From positions 1-40,472 of the forward strand of contig CAYZRS010000047.1 in the NCBI GenBank assembly GCA_964480915.1: a stretch of DNA of 40,472 bases, read 5' to 3'. The position numbers and the translations under genes are program-made. The DNA comes from CAWGCE01 sp964480915 (GTDB taxonomy: Bacteria > Planctomycetota > Planctomycetia > Pirellulales > Pirellulaceae). This document shows positions 9,043-17,819 of this stretch, piece by piece; position 1 is the stretch's first letter, and each line of letters begins with the position of its first letter. A model generated the notes under the pieces. That model saw only the letters and a list, made by a program, of their open reading frames with translations, did not search any database and was not told the DNA's origin.

Positions 9043-10473
9043 ATGGAACCAGACGCTTCGTCCACAGATTCAAGCAACGCTGGTTCGGCGAATATTTCGC
9101 CAGCCAAGCGAAAGAAGCTACAAACCTATTTCCAATACGGTATCGACAAGCGAAAAACGGGCGACCATGACTATGCTCATACGATGTTCTCTCAGTGCTT
9201 CGTTGGCGATCCGGCCAATTTAGTTTACTTGGAAGCTTTGCTCGAAAATCTCTCAACGAAATTCGCGGGCAAGAAAAAGAAATCGAAGATTCGTTCCAGT
9301 CGCAATGCGTTTAAGAAAGCGCACGCAGCCGAAGAATGGAAAGACTGCTTTAAGATCGGGCTCGAACTGCTGAACGAGAACCCGTGGGACATTCCCACAC
9401 TGCGAGCCTTGGCCGAAGCGGCGGCCGCCAAACGAGGCGAGGACGAGCAGTATGGCGAGATCGAACTGCGATTCCTACGGGCCGCACTCGATTCGGACCC
9501 GAAAAATGTCGAGACAAATAAACACTGTGCCGACTCTTTGGCACGCATTGGCCAGTACGATCAGGCGATCGCCTGCCTTCATCGCATCGAAGAGTTCGTG
9601 CCCAACAAAACAGAGATCCAGGCCCGCATCTCGCAATTGACCATGGCCAAGACGGCGCCCAGTGTCCTCGAAGACGAGGAAGTGCCGACGGCCAAAGCAA
9701 AGGTGCCAAAGCCCGGCAAGACGGATCAGAATCCGGACGAGGCAGACGGACCGGCCGAAAAATCGATCGCCGGACTCGAACGGGCGATCAGCAAAGATCC
9801 GAGCAAGACCGAGAATTACTTGGATTTGGCCGACCTGCAAGCGAACGATGGGGACTGGAAAGCGGCCGAAGCCACATTGCGGCGAGCGCTTGCTGCGTCT
9901 GGCAACGACATCAAAGTCCGTGAAAAGTTGGAAGGCGTTCAGATGAAGCGTGCTCGCCTTCAATTGGCGAATGCCGAAAAACAGGCTAAGGCGGCACCGT
10001 CCGAAGAAGCGAAACAACTGGTCGAAAAACTGAAGCAAGACAGCAACCGTCTGGAACTGGGGATCTTCAACAGTCGTGTCGAACGGTATCCCGATCGAAA
10101 ACACTTTCAATACGAATTGGCGGTCCGTTTAAAGCGGGGAGGCAGCTTTAAGGAAGCGGCCAAGTACTTTGACGCGACGAATGAAGAACCGGGATACGAG
10201 GCCTCCTCACTGCTGCAGCTTGGCGAGTGTCTGCAGCAGCTGCGCAAATACCAGGAGGCCCAAACGCGTTACTTAAAGGCCCGCAAACTGGCCAAAACAC
10301 AGAAGAAGACCGAAGTCTTGAAGCTATCGCTATATCGGGGCGGTATTTTGGCGGCCGGCCTCAAGAGCTGGGAACAGGCAAAGTCGCTGCTAGACGAGCT
10401 GATTGCCCTAGATCCGGGCTTTCGCGACGCTCAGTCACGCCTAGACAAGCTGAAAAAGATCGAAGATACTTAG
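9043..10473 (+). CDS. Tetratricopeptide-repeat protein, cytoplasmic
   Basis: About 476 residues from the ATG at 9043; an upstream in-frame ATG at 8989 is possible, but it sits in an AT-rich stretch that looks like promoter DNA. There is no signal peptide. Helix pairs of TPR type recur through the protein, for example ALDSDPKNVETNKHCADSLARIG, EKSIAGLERAISKDPSKTENY, DWKAAEATLRRALAASGN and a C-terminal pair ending DPGFRDAQSRLDKLKKIED. Charged Lys/Glu-rich linkers separate blocks. TPRs mediate protein-protein contacts; the partner is not evident. It is followed 100 bp later by rpsT on the same strand. Confidence 0.8.
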   Translation: MEPDASSTDSSNAGSANISPAKRKKLQTYFQYGIDKRKTGDHDYAHTMFSQCFVGDPANLVYLEALLENLSTKFAGKKKKSKIRSSRNAFKKAHAAEEWKDCFKIGLELLNENPWDIPTLRALAEAAAAKRGEDEQYGEIELRFLRAALDSDPKNVETNKHCADSLARIGQYDQAIACLHRIEEFVPNKTEIQARISQLTMAKTAPSVLEDEEVPTAKAKVPKPGKTDQNPDEADGPAEKSIAGLERAISKDPSKTENYLDLADLQANDGDWKAAEATLRRALAASGNDIKVREKLEGVQMKRARLQLANAEKQAKAAPSEEAKQLVEKLKQDSNRLELGIFNSRVERYPDRKHFQYELAVRLKRGGSFKEAAKYFDATNEEPGYEASSLLQLGECLQQLRKYQEAQTRYLKARKLAKTQKKTEVLKLSLYRGGILAAGLKSWEQAKSLLDELIALDPGFRDAQSRLDKLKKIEDT

Positions 10474-10521
10474 AGATTCGTCTCAGCCTGGATTCACGCG
10501 GTATCCTCAAGGCGCCCAGTC

Positions 10522-10553
10522 TGGACGGGCCGACGTCCAACCATTGCTACATT
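10522..10553 (+). promoter_or_regulatory. Candidate extended -10 promoter for rpsT with adjoining inverted repeat
   Basis: TGC precedes TACATT at 10548-10553, an extended -10 element 20 nt before the rpsT ATG. There is no convincing -35. A perfect 6-bp inverted repeat (TGGACG 10522-10527, CGTCCA 10534-10539) sits just upstream, either the tail of the preceding transcript or an operator. Confidence 0.3.
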
Positions 10554-10573
10554 AAGTAAGACTGAAGAGAAGT

Positions 10574-10837
10574 ATGCCAAATTCTGAAAGTGCTAAGAAG
10601 CGACTTCGACAAGATGCGGTTCGCAAAGCGCGCAACCGTGTTGTCAAATCTCAAATCAAGTCACGCGTTCGTGCCGTTCGCGAAGCGGTTGCCGCTGGCG
10701 ACCTCGCTAAGGCCAACGAATCATTTAAAGATGCCTCGAAGATCATCGATCGAGCTGGCGCCAAGCGAGTGATTCATCCCAACACGGCCGCTCGTAAGAA
10801 GTCACGCCTACAGGCGCTCATCAAGTCTTCCAAGTAA
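10574..10837 (+). CDS. rpsT: 30S ribosomal protein S20
   Basis: 87 residues, the normal length. The sequence is basic throughout and shows the S20 pattern: MPNSESAKKRLRQ start, KARNRVVKSQIKSRVRAVR helix, and the conserved GAKRVIHPNTAARKKSRL end. S20 binds 16S rRNA in the body of the small subunit early in assembly. The start is supported by a GAAGAG element 5 nt before the ATG. It is a single gene, with the minus-strand trypsin-like gene converging on it. Confidence 0.97.
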   Translation: MPNSESAKKRLRQDAVRKARNRVVKSQIKSRVRAVREAVAAGDLAKANESFKDASKIIDRAGAKRVIHPNTAARKKSRLQALIKSSK

Positions 10838-10895
10838 TTGGAAGTCGTTTGGCTTGACGCTTTGCTGACTGTCTAGCGCTGCATATCAACACAAA

Positions 10896-10920
10896 AACGC
10901 CACGGAATTTCCGTGGCGTT
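10896..10920 (-). terminator. Intrinsic terminator of the PEP-CTERM trypsin-like gene
   Basis: Two 12-nt arms, AACGCCACGGAA and TTCCGTGGCGTT, are separated by one T; in practice the tips stay open as a small loop. Read on the minus strand, the stem is followed at once by a TTTTTG run, a normal intrinsic terminator, 31 nt past the stop at 10952. On the plus strand no T-run follows, so it is less likely to end rpsT. Confidence 0.75.
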
Positions 10921-10951
10921 GTGCGTGTCGTCTTCGATGCGGCGGATTGCC

Positions 10952-11839
10952 TTAGCCCCTTCTTCGCGCCCGCCCGGCCAGTAGGCCGAGGAAGGCCAAG
11001 TACAAAGCACTGCCAGAGGCAGGCTCGGGCACGGCTGCGATGCACATGTCCACGAACCCTTCGATCTCATCCGATTCATTGCCCACATAACTGGCGTGCG
11101 AGCCGGTCACTTGACCTTGGCCACTGGTCGTGATGTAGCTGCCAATACCAACGAGAACCAGTTCACCATCAATTTCGCTGAAAACGGGCGCTCCCGAATC
11201 GCCAATTTCAAAATGAGTTTCGAATTCACGGTACTCGGTGGTCGACCCCGAAGCCTGAGCCGCATCGTAGACCATCCGAAGTGTATCGACGTTGTCGCCT
11301 AGGCCAGCATTGGCATCTTCAATGTAAGACGTGATTCGGTTTGTCCCGATTGCCTGATCGACTTGAGCCGGATAGGGACTGGGCGACCGACCCGCCATGT
11401 AGACGTCGGCGCTTGCCAACAGCGAAGATGCAAAACTGCCTGACGTCAAATCGGCGGTCGCAAACTTAAATGGCGTGATGCTCGAGGGCACAAAGGCTTC
11501 CAAACAGCCTAGCCAAAGGTCGGTCCCCGGAATACGTTGGCCTTCTGTAATCCGGATATCCACAGGATCTGCTGTCGAGTCATTGCCCGGATAAAACATC
11601 ACTTTGCCTGACGGACGTAAGTGATAAGCCGAAACGACCGTATTCGGCCCCACGAGCGTTGCCCATTTGCCGCCTGGAGTCATGCCGATGCCGCTCCAGT
11701 CTTGATCGGCCCCAATGAAGCTTAGTGAATTTGCAAAACGATCGTTGGTGACCGCTGCGTAATCATCGATGACTGCCGCGTTTGAAAGTGTGCAGCTGAG
11801 ACAAATCATCGTAGCTAGAAGATAGTTGATTCCCTTCAT
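10952..11839 (-). CDS. Secreted trypsin-like serine peptidase domain protein with PEP-CTERM anchor
   Basis: 295 residues. An N-terminal signal peptide (1-21, cleaved near SNA-A) is followed by a chymotrypsin-fold domain. Candidate triad: His73 (VVSAYHLRP, in place of the usual TAAHC), Asp107 (GTDLWLG) and Ser215 in EIGDSGAPVF. The C-terminus is a PEP-CTERM signal: PEP at about 271-273, a hydrophobic helix, then RARRRG. PEP-CTERM proteins are processed by an exosortase, which is not in this window. A strong AAGGAAGGA ribosome site precedes the ATG. It may cleave a surface protein or have lost activity; the Asp assignment is the least certain. Confidence 0.85.
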   Translation of the reverse strand: MKGINYLLATMICLSCTLSNAAVIDDYAAVTNDRFANSLSFIGADQDWSGIGMTPGGKWATLVGPNTVVSAYHLRPSGKVMFYPGNDSTADPVDIRITEGQRIPGTDLWLGCLEAFVPSSITPFKFATADLTSGSFASSLLASADVYMAGRSPSPYPAQVDQAIGTNRITSYIEDANAGLGDNVDTLRMVYDAAQASGSTTEYREFETHFEIGDSGAPVFSEIDGELVLVGIGSYITTSGQGQVTGSHASYVGNESDEIEGFVDMCIAAVPEPASGSALYLAFLGLLAGRARRRG

Positions 11840-12015
11840 TGGACCGTCCTTCCTTGAACAGAGGCTATTGAAAAAACCGACGCGCAGCGAAAAGGTAACC
11901 TACATCGCTGAACGGCCTCAAGATGAATATCCCGCATCGCATGGTACGGTTCCCTGCGGCCTGTTTCTGATACCATAATGAGACGCAAAACCGCTCCCCT
12001 CCTTGAAAGCCAATC

Positions 12016-14133
12016 ATGGAAATTCGCTTCGTTGTTGCCACCCTCATTCTCACGCTAGCAAATACAGCTCAAGCTCAGAAAACCGCCATGGAACCACCCA
12101 AAGTTGAAGCGCGCAGTGAAAAATTGACCGCTCACGGCGAAACTCGCGAAGACGAATACTACTGGTTGCGCGAGCGGGAAAACGCGCAGGTCATTGCCTA
12201 CCTCGAAGCAGAAAACGACTATCTGAAAGCACAGCTAGCATCGACGGACAAGCTGCAGGCGCAACTGGCAGAAGAGACCAAGGCACGCATCAAGCAGACG
12301 GACGAATCGGTTCCCTACCCAGACAACGGCTTCTCCTACTTCCGCCGTACCGTGGACGGTTTGCAGTATCCGATCTACTGCCGCACGCCACTCGAAAAAG
12401 AAGAAGCGGTAGAGCAAGTCTTGCTGGACGTCAACGAGATCGCCGCAGGCAAATCGTATTGCAGCGTCAATGGACTCGAAGTCAGCGAAGACACAAAGCT
12501 ACTGGCCTACGCCGTCGATACGGTTGGCCGACGTAAATACACGCTAAAAATTCGAGACCTTGAATCGGGAAAGACGCTCTCGGATGAGATCGCCGACGTC
12601 ACGGGTAATCACGTTTGGGCGAACGACAACAAGACACTTTTCTACGTGCGGCAAGATCCAACGACGCTTCGCTGGTACCAAATTTACCGTCACGTCCTGG
12701 GCGACGACCCGGCCCATGACAAGCTCGTCTTTGAGGAAAAAGACGAAGAATTCAGCTGCTACATCAGCAAATCGCGATCTCGAAAGTTCCTGCTGATTTA
12801 TTCAGAACAGACGCTCAGCAGCGAGACACGATACCTCGACGCCAACAATCCTGACGCCACACCGATCGTGTTCCAAGCTCGAGAGGCTGACCACGAATAT
12901 TCGGTTGACCACCTCAATGATCAATTCTACGTGCGCACCAATTGGGACGCGGCCAATTTCCGATTGATGCAATGTGGCGAACAGACGACGGGCAAGAGCC
13001 ACTGGAAAGTCGTTGAGCCGCACCACGATGATGTCTTCTTGAACGATTTCGATCTTTTCGACAATTACCTCGCGCTGGAACAACGGCACCACGGGCTGAT
13101 TCGTATTCGCCTGCGCGATTGGTCAACCGGCGCCGAACACGATCTCGACTTTGGCGAGGCGTGCTACCAAGCCGGTACGGAGGCCACACCAGTGCACGCC
13201 ACCGACTGGCTGCGCTATTCGTTCAGTTCGATGATCACGCCGAATAGCACATTCGAATACAACATGCGTACCAAAGAGAAAAAGCTGCTCAAACAGACCG
13301 AGGTGCTCGGTGGCTATGACTCGTCCGACTACAAAACGGAACGGCTGTGGGTCGAGGCGCGAGACGGTGCCAAAGTTCCGGTCTCCATCGTTTACCGTCA
13401 GGACACGCCCCTGGACGGTACCGCACCCTGCCTGCAATACGCATATGGCTCCTACGGAAACAGCATGGAGGCCTCGTTTCGTTCGAGCCGATTGAACTTG
13501 CTCGATCGTGGCTTCGTCTACGCGATCGCCCACATTCGTGGCGGGCAAGAAATGGGGCGACACTGGTACGAAGAGGGCAAGCTACTCAAGAAGAAGAATA
13601 CATTCACGGACTTCATCGATGTCGGGAGAGCATTGATTGCCAAGAAATACGCCGATCCAAAACGGCTCTATGGCCGAGGCGGCAGCGCCGGCGGCCTCTT
13701 GATGGGAGCGGTCGCCAACATGGCCCCCGAGCTCTATCACGGACTCATCGCCGACGTTCCGTTCGTCGATGTGGTGACGACGATGCTGGATGACACGATT
13801 CCGCTCACCACGAGCGAGTACGACGAATGGGGAAACCCCAACGATCCTGAGTACTACGCTTACATGCTTTCGTATTCGCCATACGACAACGTGCGCGAAA
13901 TGGATTACCCGAATTTGCTTGTGACATCGGGTCTTCACGATTCCCAAGTTCAGTACTGGGAACCGACCAAGTGGGTCGCGCGGCTCCGCGCCAAGAAAAC
14001 GGACGACAACCTCCTCCTACTCAAAACCAACATGTCGGCCGGCCATGGTGGCGCCTCAGGACGCTACGAACAATACAAGGAGATCGCGTTGCGCGATGCG
14101 TTCTTGCTATTCTTAGCCGGCATCAGCCGGTAA
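12016..14133 (+). CDS. ptrB: Exported prolyl-oligopeptidase family serine peptidase (oligopeptidase B type, S9A)
   Basis: 705 residues with a signal peptide (1-20, ends AQA-Q), unlike cytoplasmic enterobacterial oligopeptidase B (about 690 residues). The opening EDEYYWLRERE is the S9A start motif. The beta-propeller spans about 75-420 and the alpha/beta-hydrolase domain follows. The catalytic triad is readable: Ser557 in GRGGSAGG, Asp642 in GLHDSQVQYWEP, His677 in SAGHGGASG. Family members cleave short peptides after basic residues (OpdB) or proline; the S1 preference cannot be settled by eye. The gene converges with pyrK, and both stop codons lie inside one 14-bp palindrome. It likely serves periplasmic peptide use. 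Confidence 0.9.
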   Translation: MEIRFVVATLILTLANTAQAQKTAMEPPKVEARSEKLTAHGETREDEYYWLRERENAQVIAYLEAENDYLKAQLASTDKLQAQLAEETKARIKQTDESVPYPDNGFSYFRRTVDGLQYPIYCRTPLEKEEAVEQVLLDVNEIAAGKSYCSVNGLEVSEDTKLLAYAVDTVGRRKYTLKIRDLESGKTLSDEIADVTGNHVWANDNKTLFYVRQDPTTLRWYQIYRHVLGDDPAHDKLVFEEKDEEFSCYISKSRSRKFLLIYSEQTLSSETRYLDANNPDATPIVFQAREADHEYSVDHLNDQFYVRTNWDAANFRLMQCGEQTTGKSHWKVVEPHHDDVFLNDFDLFDNYLALEQRHHGLIRIRLRDWSTGAEHDLDFGEACYQAGTEATPVHATDWLRYSFSSMITPNSTFEYNMRTKEKKLLKQTEVLGGYDSSDYKTERLWVEARDGAKVPVSIVYRQDTPLDGTAPCLQYAYGSYGNSMEASFRSSRLNLLDRGFVYAIAHIRGGQEMGRHWYEEGKLLKKKNTFTDFIDVGRALIAKKYADPKRLYGRGGSAGGLLMGAVANMAPELYHGLIADVPFVDVVTTMLDDTIPLTTSEYDEWGNPNDPEYYAYMLSYSPYDNVREMDYPNLLVTSGLHDSQVQYWEPTKWVARLRAKKTDDNLLLLKTNMSAGHGGASGRYEQYKEIALRDAFLLFLAGISR

Positions 14134-14142
14134 CCGGTTACC
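14129..14142. repeat. Perfect 14-bp palindrome holding both convergent stop codons
   Basis: GGTAACCGGTTACC is its own reverse complement. The plus-strand TAA (14131-14133) and the minus-strand TAA of pyrK (14138-14140 read in reverse) sit symmetrically within it. Confidence 0.9.
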
Positions 14143-15016
14143 ACTCGATCCGATTCGCGTCGAATACGGGGCCATCAACACAGGTTCGTTTGTAGTCCCA
14201 TTCGCCCATTTCGTCGCGAACCTTCGTGACGCAAGAAAAACAGATACCGATGCCACACGCCATCGGCGTTTCTAAGGAGACTTCACAGGCAACGCCATGC
14301 TGCCTGGCAACGGCACTGACCGCCTCCATCATCGGTTCTGGACCGCAACAGACAACTCGCACATCGCCGCTCAATAGATCGGGCAGCAGATCGGTTACGA
14401 GTCCAGCGTGCCCCGCCGATCCGTCGTCAGTGGCCACCAGCACGTTGACGCCGGCCGCTTGAAAATCGGCAACGCCGGCGAGCAAAGCAGAGGTGCGAGC
14501 GCCGTAGCAGAGCGAAACCCGTGTTGCCTGAGCCCGTGGTGGTTCACCGGCATAACCGACGGCTCCCAATTGCTGTTTGGCTACGGCCAAGAATGGCGTG
14601 TGGCCGATCCCGCCGGCCACCATCACAAGGTGGTCGACCGGATGAGGCCGAAAACCATTCCCGAGTGGTCCCCATACTTCTAACTCGGCGCCCGGCCTGA
14701 GCGTCGCCAAGCGAGTCGTCATGTTGCCCATGACGGTGTAGACAACGTCGATCCATTCCCCTTCGGCCAAGTCGTACATGGCCAAGGGTCGGCCGATCAG
14801 CGGATCGTCCGTGCCGGCAATGCGGAGCATCAAGAACTGTCCGGGACGAATCCGTTTCGAAATCTCCCGATCGCGAAACCGCAAACGGAAAGTTTGCTGG
14901 GCAACCTCTTGATTCGAGATCACTTCGACTTTGGCAGCCAGTGCCTGGTCAGCATAGTACGCCGCCTGCAGCGAGCTGCATCCTGCGGCCTCGGGCGAGG
15001 GAACGTTGTCAGTCAC
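14138..15016 (-). CDS. pyrK: Dihydroorotate dehydrogenase B electron-transfer subunit
   Basis: 292 residues, somewhat longer than the usual 250-260 because of a roughly 25-residue N-terminal lead. A ferredoxin-reductase-like FAD domain has RPGQFLMLR and GRPLAMYD; the NAD-binding part has MVAGGIGHTPF and CCGPEPMM. The C-terminal 2Fe-2S loop has Cys254, Cys259, Cys262 and Cys279 in the PyrK pattern CGIGICFSC...C. The protein passes electrons from PyrD flavin to NAD+ in pyrimidine synthesis. PyrD is not in this window. It starts 20 nt after the pseudouridine synthase gene, so the two are probably co-transcribed. Confidence 0.92.
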   Translation of the reverse strand: MTDNVPSPEAAGCSSLQAAYYADQALAAKVEVISNQEVAQQTFRLRFRDREISKRIRPGQFLMLRIAGTDDPLIGRPLAMYDLAEGEWIDVVYTVMGNMTTRLATLRPGAELEVWGPLGNGFRPHPVDHLVMVAGGIGHTPFLAVAKQQLGAVGYAGEPPRAQATRVSLCYGARTSALLAGVADFQAAGVNVLVATDDGSAGHAGLVTDLLPDLLSGDVRVVCCGPEPMMEAVSAVARQHGVACEVSLETPMACGIGICFSCVTKVRDEMGEWDYKRTCVDGPVFDANRIEW

Positions 15017-15036
15017 TGGAAGTTACCGCTGAGAAC

Positions 15037-16047
15037 TTATCGCTGGGTTCTGGTCCGACGCTTCTTGGGTGGCCCGGAGGGCGAGTGCTTGGCGTTCGAT
15101 CTTTGCTTGACCGCCGATTTTTGCTTGGCCGTCGTTCGGCGGCGAACTGGTCGGCGCCGTTTGGTACCCGCACCGGCAACGCAGCGTTGTACCGCTCGCA
15201 GTTCGTCAACCGTCAATTCACGATAGGCGCCAGCCGGCATTTCACCCAAACGCAGGGGACCAATCGCAATGCGTTCGAGCTTCAGGACCTTGTGACCAAT
15301 CCGAGCCGCCATGCGGCGAATCTCGCGGTTGCGCCCTTCGCGAAGCACGATGTGTAGGATCGTGTTTTGCTTTTGTCTCGACTTGATGTGCACGCTGGAA
15401 ACCTTGACCGGACCTTCTGCTAGGTGGATGCCGGTCCGCAGCTTTTGCAGTTCAGCCGGACCTGGATGGCCAGCCACTGTCACTCGATAGGTCTTTTCAA
15501 CTTCGTAGCGCGGATGTGCCAAGCGATTCGCCAAGTCGCCATCATTCGTGACAATGATCAGCCCCGAACTGTGCATGTCCAATCGACCGACCGTAAACAT
15601 CTGGTCGCCGTTGGGAACCAGATCGACGACTCGCATCCGTCCTGCCTGATCCCGATTTGTCGACACGATACCGGTCGGTTTATTGACAGCGAAGTAAGTC
15701 GATCGTTTGATTCGTAGATTCTCGCCATCGACGCGAACTTTTTGCGTCTCGACATCGACTCGCACACCCAACTTCGTCACGGTCTTGCCATCGATGTCGA
15801 CTCGACCTTCCAAGATCAATTCTTCACACGACCGACGACTGCCAAGTCCGGCTGCCGCCAAAACTCGTTGCAGCCGTGGCGGCTTACCGTCCGGTTCGGC
15901 GAAGCTCTGCTCAACAGGCGGTGCCGATCGCCTTGACCGACCGCCTCGCGGCGATTCGGGTGCGGTTTTTCGTTTGGAGGGTCGCCCAGCAGTTGGACGT
16001 TTAGCGTCGGGGCGACGAGTTGGCTTGGGAGCAGACATGGCTGACAT
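15037..16047 (-). CDS. rluB: RsuA/RluB-family rRNA pseudouridine synthase
   Basis: 336 residues, or 333 from the ATG at 16038. A basic, low-complexity N-terminus (1-57) leads into an S4 RNA-binding domain (about 58-105, RLQRVLAAAGLGSRRSCEEL) and the catalytic domain with Asp157 in GRLDMHSSGL. The family motif EGRNREIRRM is present near 245. The Lys/Arg-rich tail after about 305 is another disordered extension. Members isomerise one uridine in 23S (RluB, RluE, RluF) or 16S (RsuA) rRNA; I favour RluB type but cannot fix the target. It sits upstream of pyrK in the same direction. Confidence 0.9.
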   Translation of the reverse strand: MSAMSAPKPTRRPDAKRPTAGRPSKRKTAPESPRGGRSRRSAPPVEQSFAEPDGKPPRLQRVLAAAGLGSRRSCEELILEGRVDIDGKTVTKLGVRVDVETQKVRVDGENLRIKRSTYFAVNKPTGIVSTNRDQAGRMRVVDLVPNGDQMFTVGRLDMHSSGLIIVTNDGDLANRLAHPRYEVEKTYRVTVAGHPGPAELQKLRTGIHLAEGPVKVSSVHIKSRQKQNTILHIVLREGRNREIRRMAARIGHKVLKLERIAIGPLRLGEMPAGAYRELTVDELRAVQRCVAGAGTKRRRPVRRRTTAKQKSAVKQRSNAKHSPSGPPKKRRTRTQR

Positions 16048-16204
16048 TCGTTAAGAGCTGACCGCGGTCGAATGCCGCGTCGCTCCATCTTATCTGGGAC
16101 GAATCGGCCGGCACAGGAGTAAACTGCTGCAGAGCCACAATTTTAGGCTGCCCGGCCTGCGAAAGCGACAAAGTCGACCCACTCACGGGCTGTTGCGCAG
16201 CGTC

Positions 16205-16447
16205 TCAGTTCCCGCCAATAAACTGCGACTGAACAGGCTCCGCCCGGGGAACTTGATAGTTGGTCGGCCGGCTCCCATCGAACTCGGGGCCACCGTCGAC
16301 GTCGGCGTAGGGGTCGTGGTAGGTGGCTCGCAGCTGCTGGGTATAGAGATGACCTGGAGATCGGACTCGCGGCAGCTCGACATTGCAGCCAGCGCACCCG
16401 CAAATAGCAAGCACGATCCAAATGAAACGCTGGCGGTGAGGGGACAT
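16205..16447 (-). CDS. Small planctomycete-type lipoprotein or secreted protein, unknown function
   Basis: 80 residues from the ATG at 16447; the longer frame to 16543 has no plausible leader. The N-terminus is a hydrophobic signal ending in CGCAGC-N, which could be a lipobox although the -3 residue is Cys. The mature part is short and Pro/Tyr-rich: VRSPGHLYTQQLRATYHDPYADVDGGPEFDGSRPTNYQVPRAEP. I recall similar short proteins with a DPY and a GxRPxxY segment as conserved in planctomycetes, but have not checked this. It lies between manA (100 nt upstream) and the pseudouridine synthase on the same strand. Confidence 0.65.
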   Translation of the reverse strand: MSPHRQRFIWIVLAICGCAGCNVELPRVRSPGHLYTQQLRATYHDPYADVDGGPEFDGSRPTNYQVPRAEPVQSQFIGGN

Positions 16448-16547
16448 AGAGCGACCTGAGGAATTCGGAAAACGCGGATCGAGTGTAGCCGGGGGCAATC
16501 TGAACACGAAAGCCCGATCGGACAAGACGGCCGACTGCAACAACCGG

Positions 16548-17510
16548 CTAAGGCAGCATCACATGAAGAAGTGTCGTGACTTCAGCTGCCACCAACTGTA
16601 AATCGGCACTGCAGGCAGGAACAAGCAGTGTCTTGCCGATCGACAGGGGTCGTTGCACAAACTCATGCTGGACATCCAATTCACCAGACAGCACCGCCAG
16701 CAAATGGAATCGATCGTCGTTGGGCAACGTCACTGTACCGTCGAATTCCCAACGTTCTAACACGAACTTCTCGCAACGCACGAGTTCCGTGATCTGTTCA
16801 GAGACGACCACTGGCTGCTGAGCATCGACCGGTCCACGTTCGTAATCGATCGCTTCCAATCCGGCCTCGATGTGCAGCGGACGTGGCTGACCGTCATGGC
16901 CAACTCGATTCCAATCGAAGAGTCGATAGGTCGTGTTACTGGCTTGTTGAATTTCGGCAACCAACAGACCTTCCCCCAAGGCGTGAACCGTACCAGCCGG
17001 AATAAAGATGCAATCACCCACTTGCGGTTCAAATTTGTGCAAACACAGTTCGGTCGTCCCGCGCGACACTTCGCGCGCCAATGCCTCCTTGTCAAAGCCA
17101 CGCTTCAGTCCCGCATAGAGACAACTTCCCGGCTCGGCCGCCAAAATCACCCACGCTTCTGTTTTGCCAAGATCGGGCGGATCGAGCAACGCGCCACGCG
17201 CATCGTCCGGATGGACTTGAACCGAGAGGTTCCGATTGCAGTCGAGGAATTTGAAGAGCAACGGAAAGCTGGCCTGAGATTCATGCTGACCGAACAAGGC
17301 CGCTCCGTGCTCCTTGACAAGATTACCAAGCGTCTGTCCTGCGAGTGGTCCATTGGCGACGACGCTTTGGCCGTCGTGGTGATCCACAATTTCCCATGAT
17401 TCAGCGAAGTCGCCTTGTTCGGCAATCGGTTTATGGAGGATCGAACCGAGCCGCCGACCACCCCAAATGTATTGCTGAAACAAAGGTTCAAATTGCAGCG
17501 GATAGAGCAT
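16548..17510 (-). CDS. manA: Mannose-6-phosphate isomerase, class I
   Basis: 320 residues, the short Bacillus-like type. It opens with the family start LQFEPLFQQYIWGGRRLG. The zinc-binding cupin core is visible: SVQVHPDD, GKTEAW, IPAGTVHALGEG and QQASNTTYRLFDWNR with the catalytic Arg. It interconverts mannose-6-phosphate and fructose-6-phosphate, supplying GDP-mannose for polysaccharide or feeding mannose into glycolysis. It is the first gene of a minus-strand run (manA, lipoprotein, rluB, pyrK) and is divergent from tatC across 309 bp. Confidence 0.95.
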   Translation of the reverse strand: MLYPLQFEPLFQQYIWGGRRLGSILHKPIAEQGDFAESWEIVDHHDGQSVVANGPLAGQTLGNLVKEHGAALFGQHESQASFPLLFKFLDCNRNLSVQVHPDDARGALLDPPDLGKTEAWVILAAEPGSCLYAGLKRGFDKEALAREVSRGTTELCLHKFEPQVGDCIFIPAGTVHALGEGLLVAEIQQASNTTYRLFDWNRVGHDGQPRPLHIEAGLEAIDYERGPVDAQQPVVVSEQITELVRCEKFVLERWEFDGTVTLPNDDRFHLLAVLSGELDVQHEFVQRPLSIGKTLLVPACSADLQLVAAEVTTLLHVMLP

Positions 17511-17819
17511 CTGACGTTCCGTAGAATGAAGCCAAAATCAGAAACCGACGACGACCCATTCGTAGCCTGGCATTCCTCCGAGAGTTTATCGACGTTCTCG
17601 ACGGTTTGAACAGAGAAACATTCGAGCAATGTTGCCGAAATGGCAGCCACCGGTTTAAGATGGACCAATTGCGAGCCCCCGCGTGTGCCCCTCTGGGCGA
17701 CACAGCCGCACGTTCGTGCCACTGAAAGCGGTTAGACGTCGTGTTCTGACCCGATCGAACTCGGGTTTACCCGTCGGTCGCAAGTGCCCTGACAGTGTTC
17801 ACATTCCCACGGCAGTCCC
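17511..17819. other. Divergent manA / tatC intergenic region
   Basis: 309 bp without a credible gene. It holds a weak minus-strand promoter candidate (17584-17611) and a perfect 6-bp hairpin, ACCCGA (17749-17754) with TCGGGT (17761-17766), 54 nt before the tatC ATG. Nothing else stands out. Confidence 0.6.
17584..17611 (-). promoter_or_regulatory. Weak candidate promoter for manA
   Basis: On the minus strand TTCAAA and TAAACT are separated by 16 nt, with the manA ATG about 74 nt downstream. Both hexamers match consensus in only 4 of 6 positions. Confidence 0.25.
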
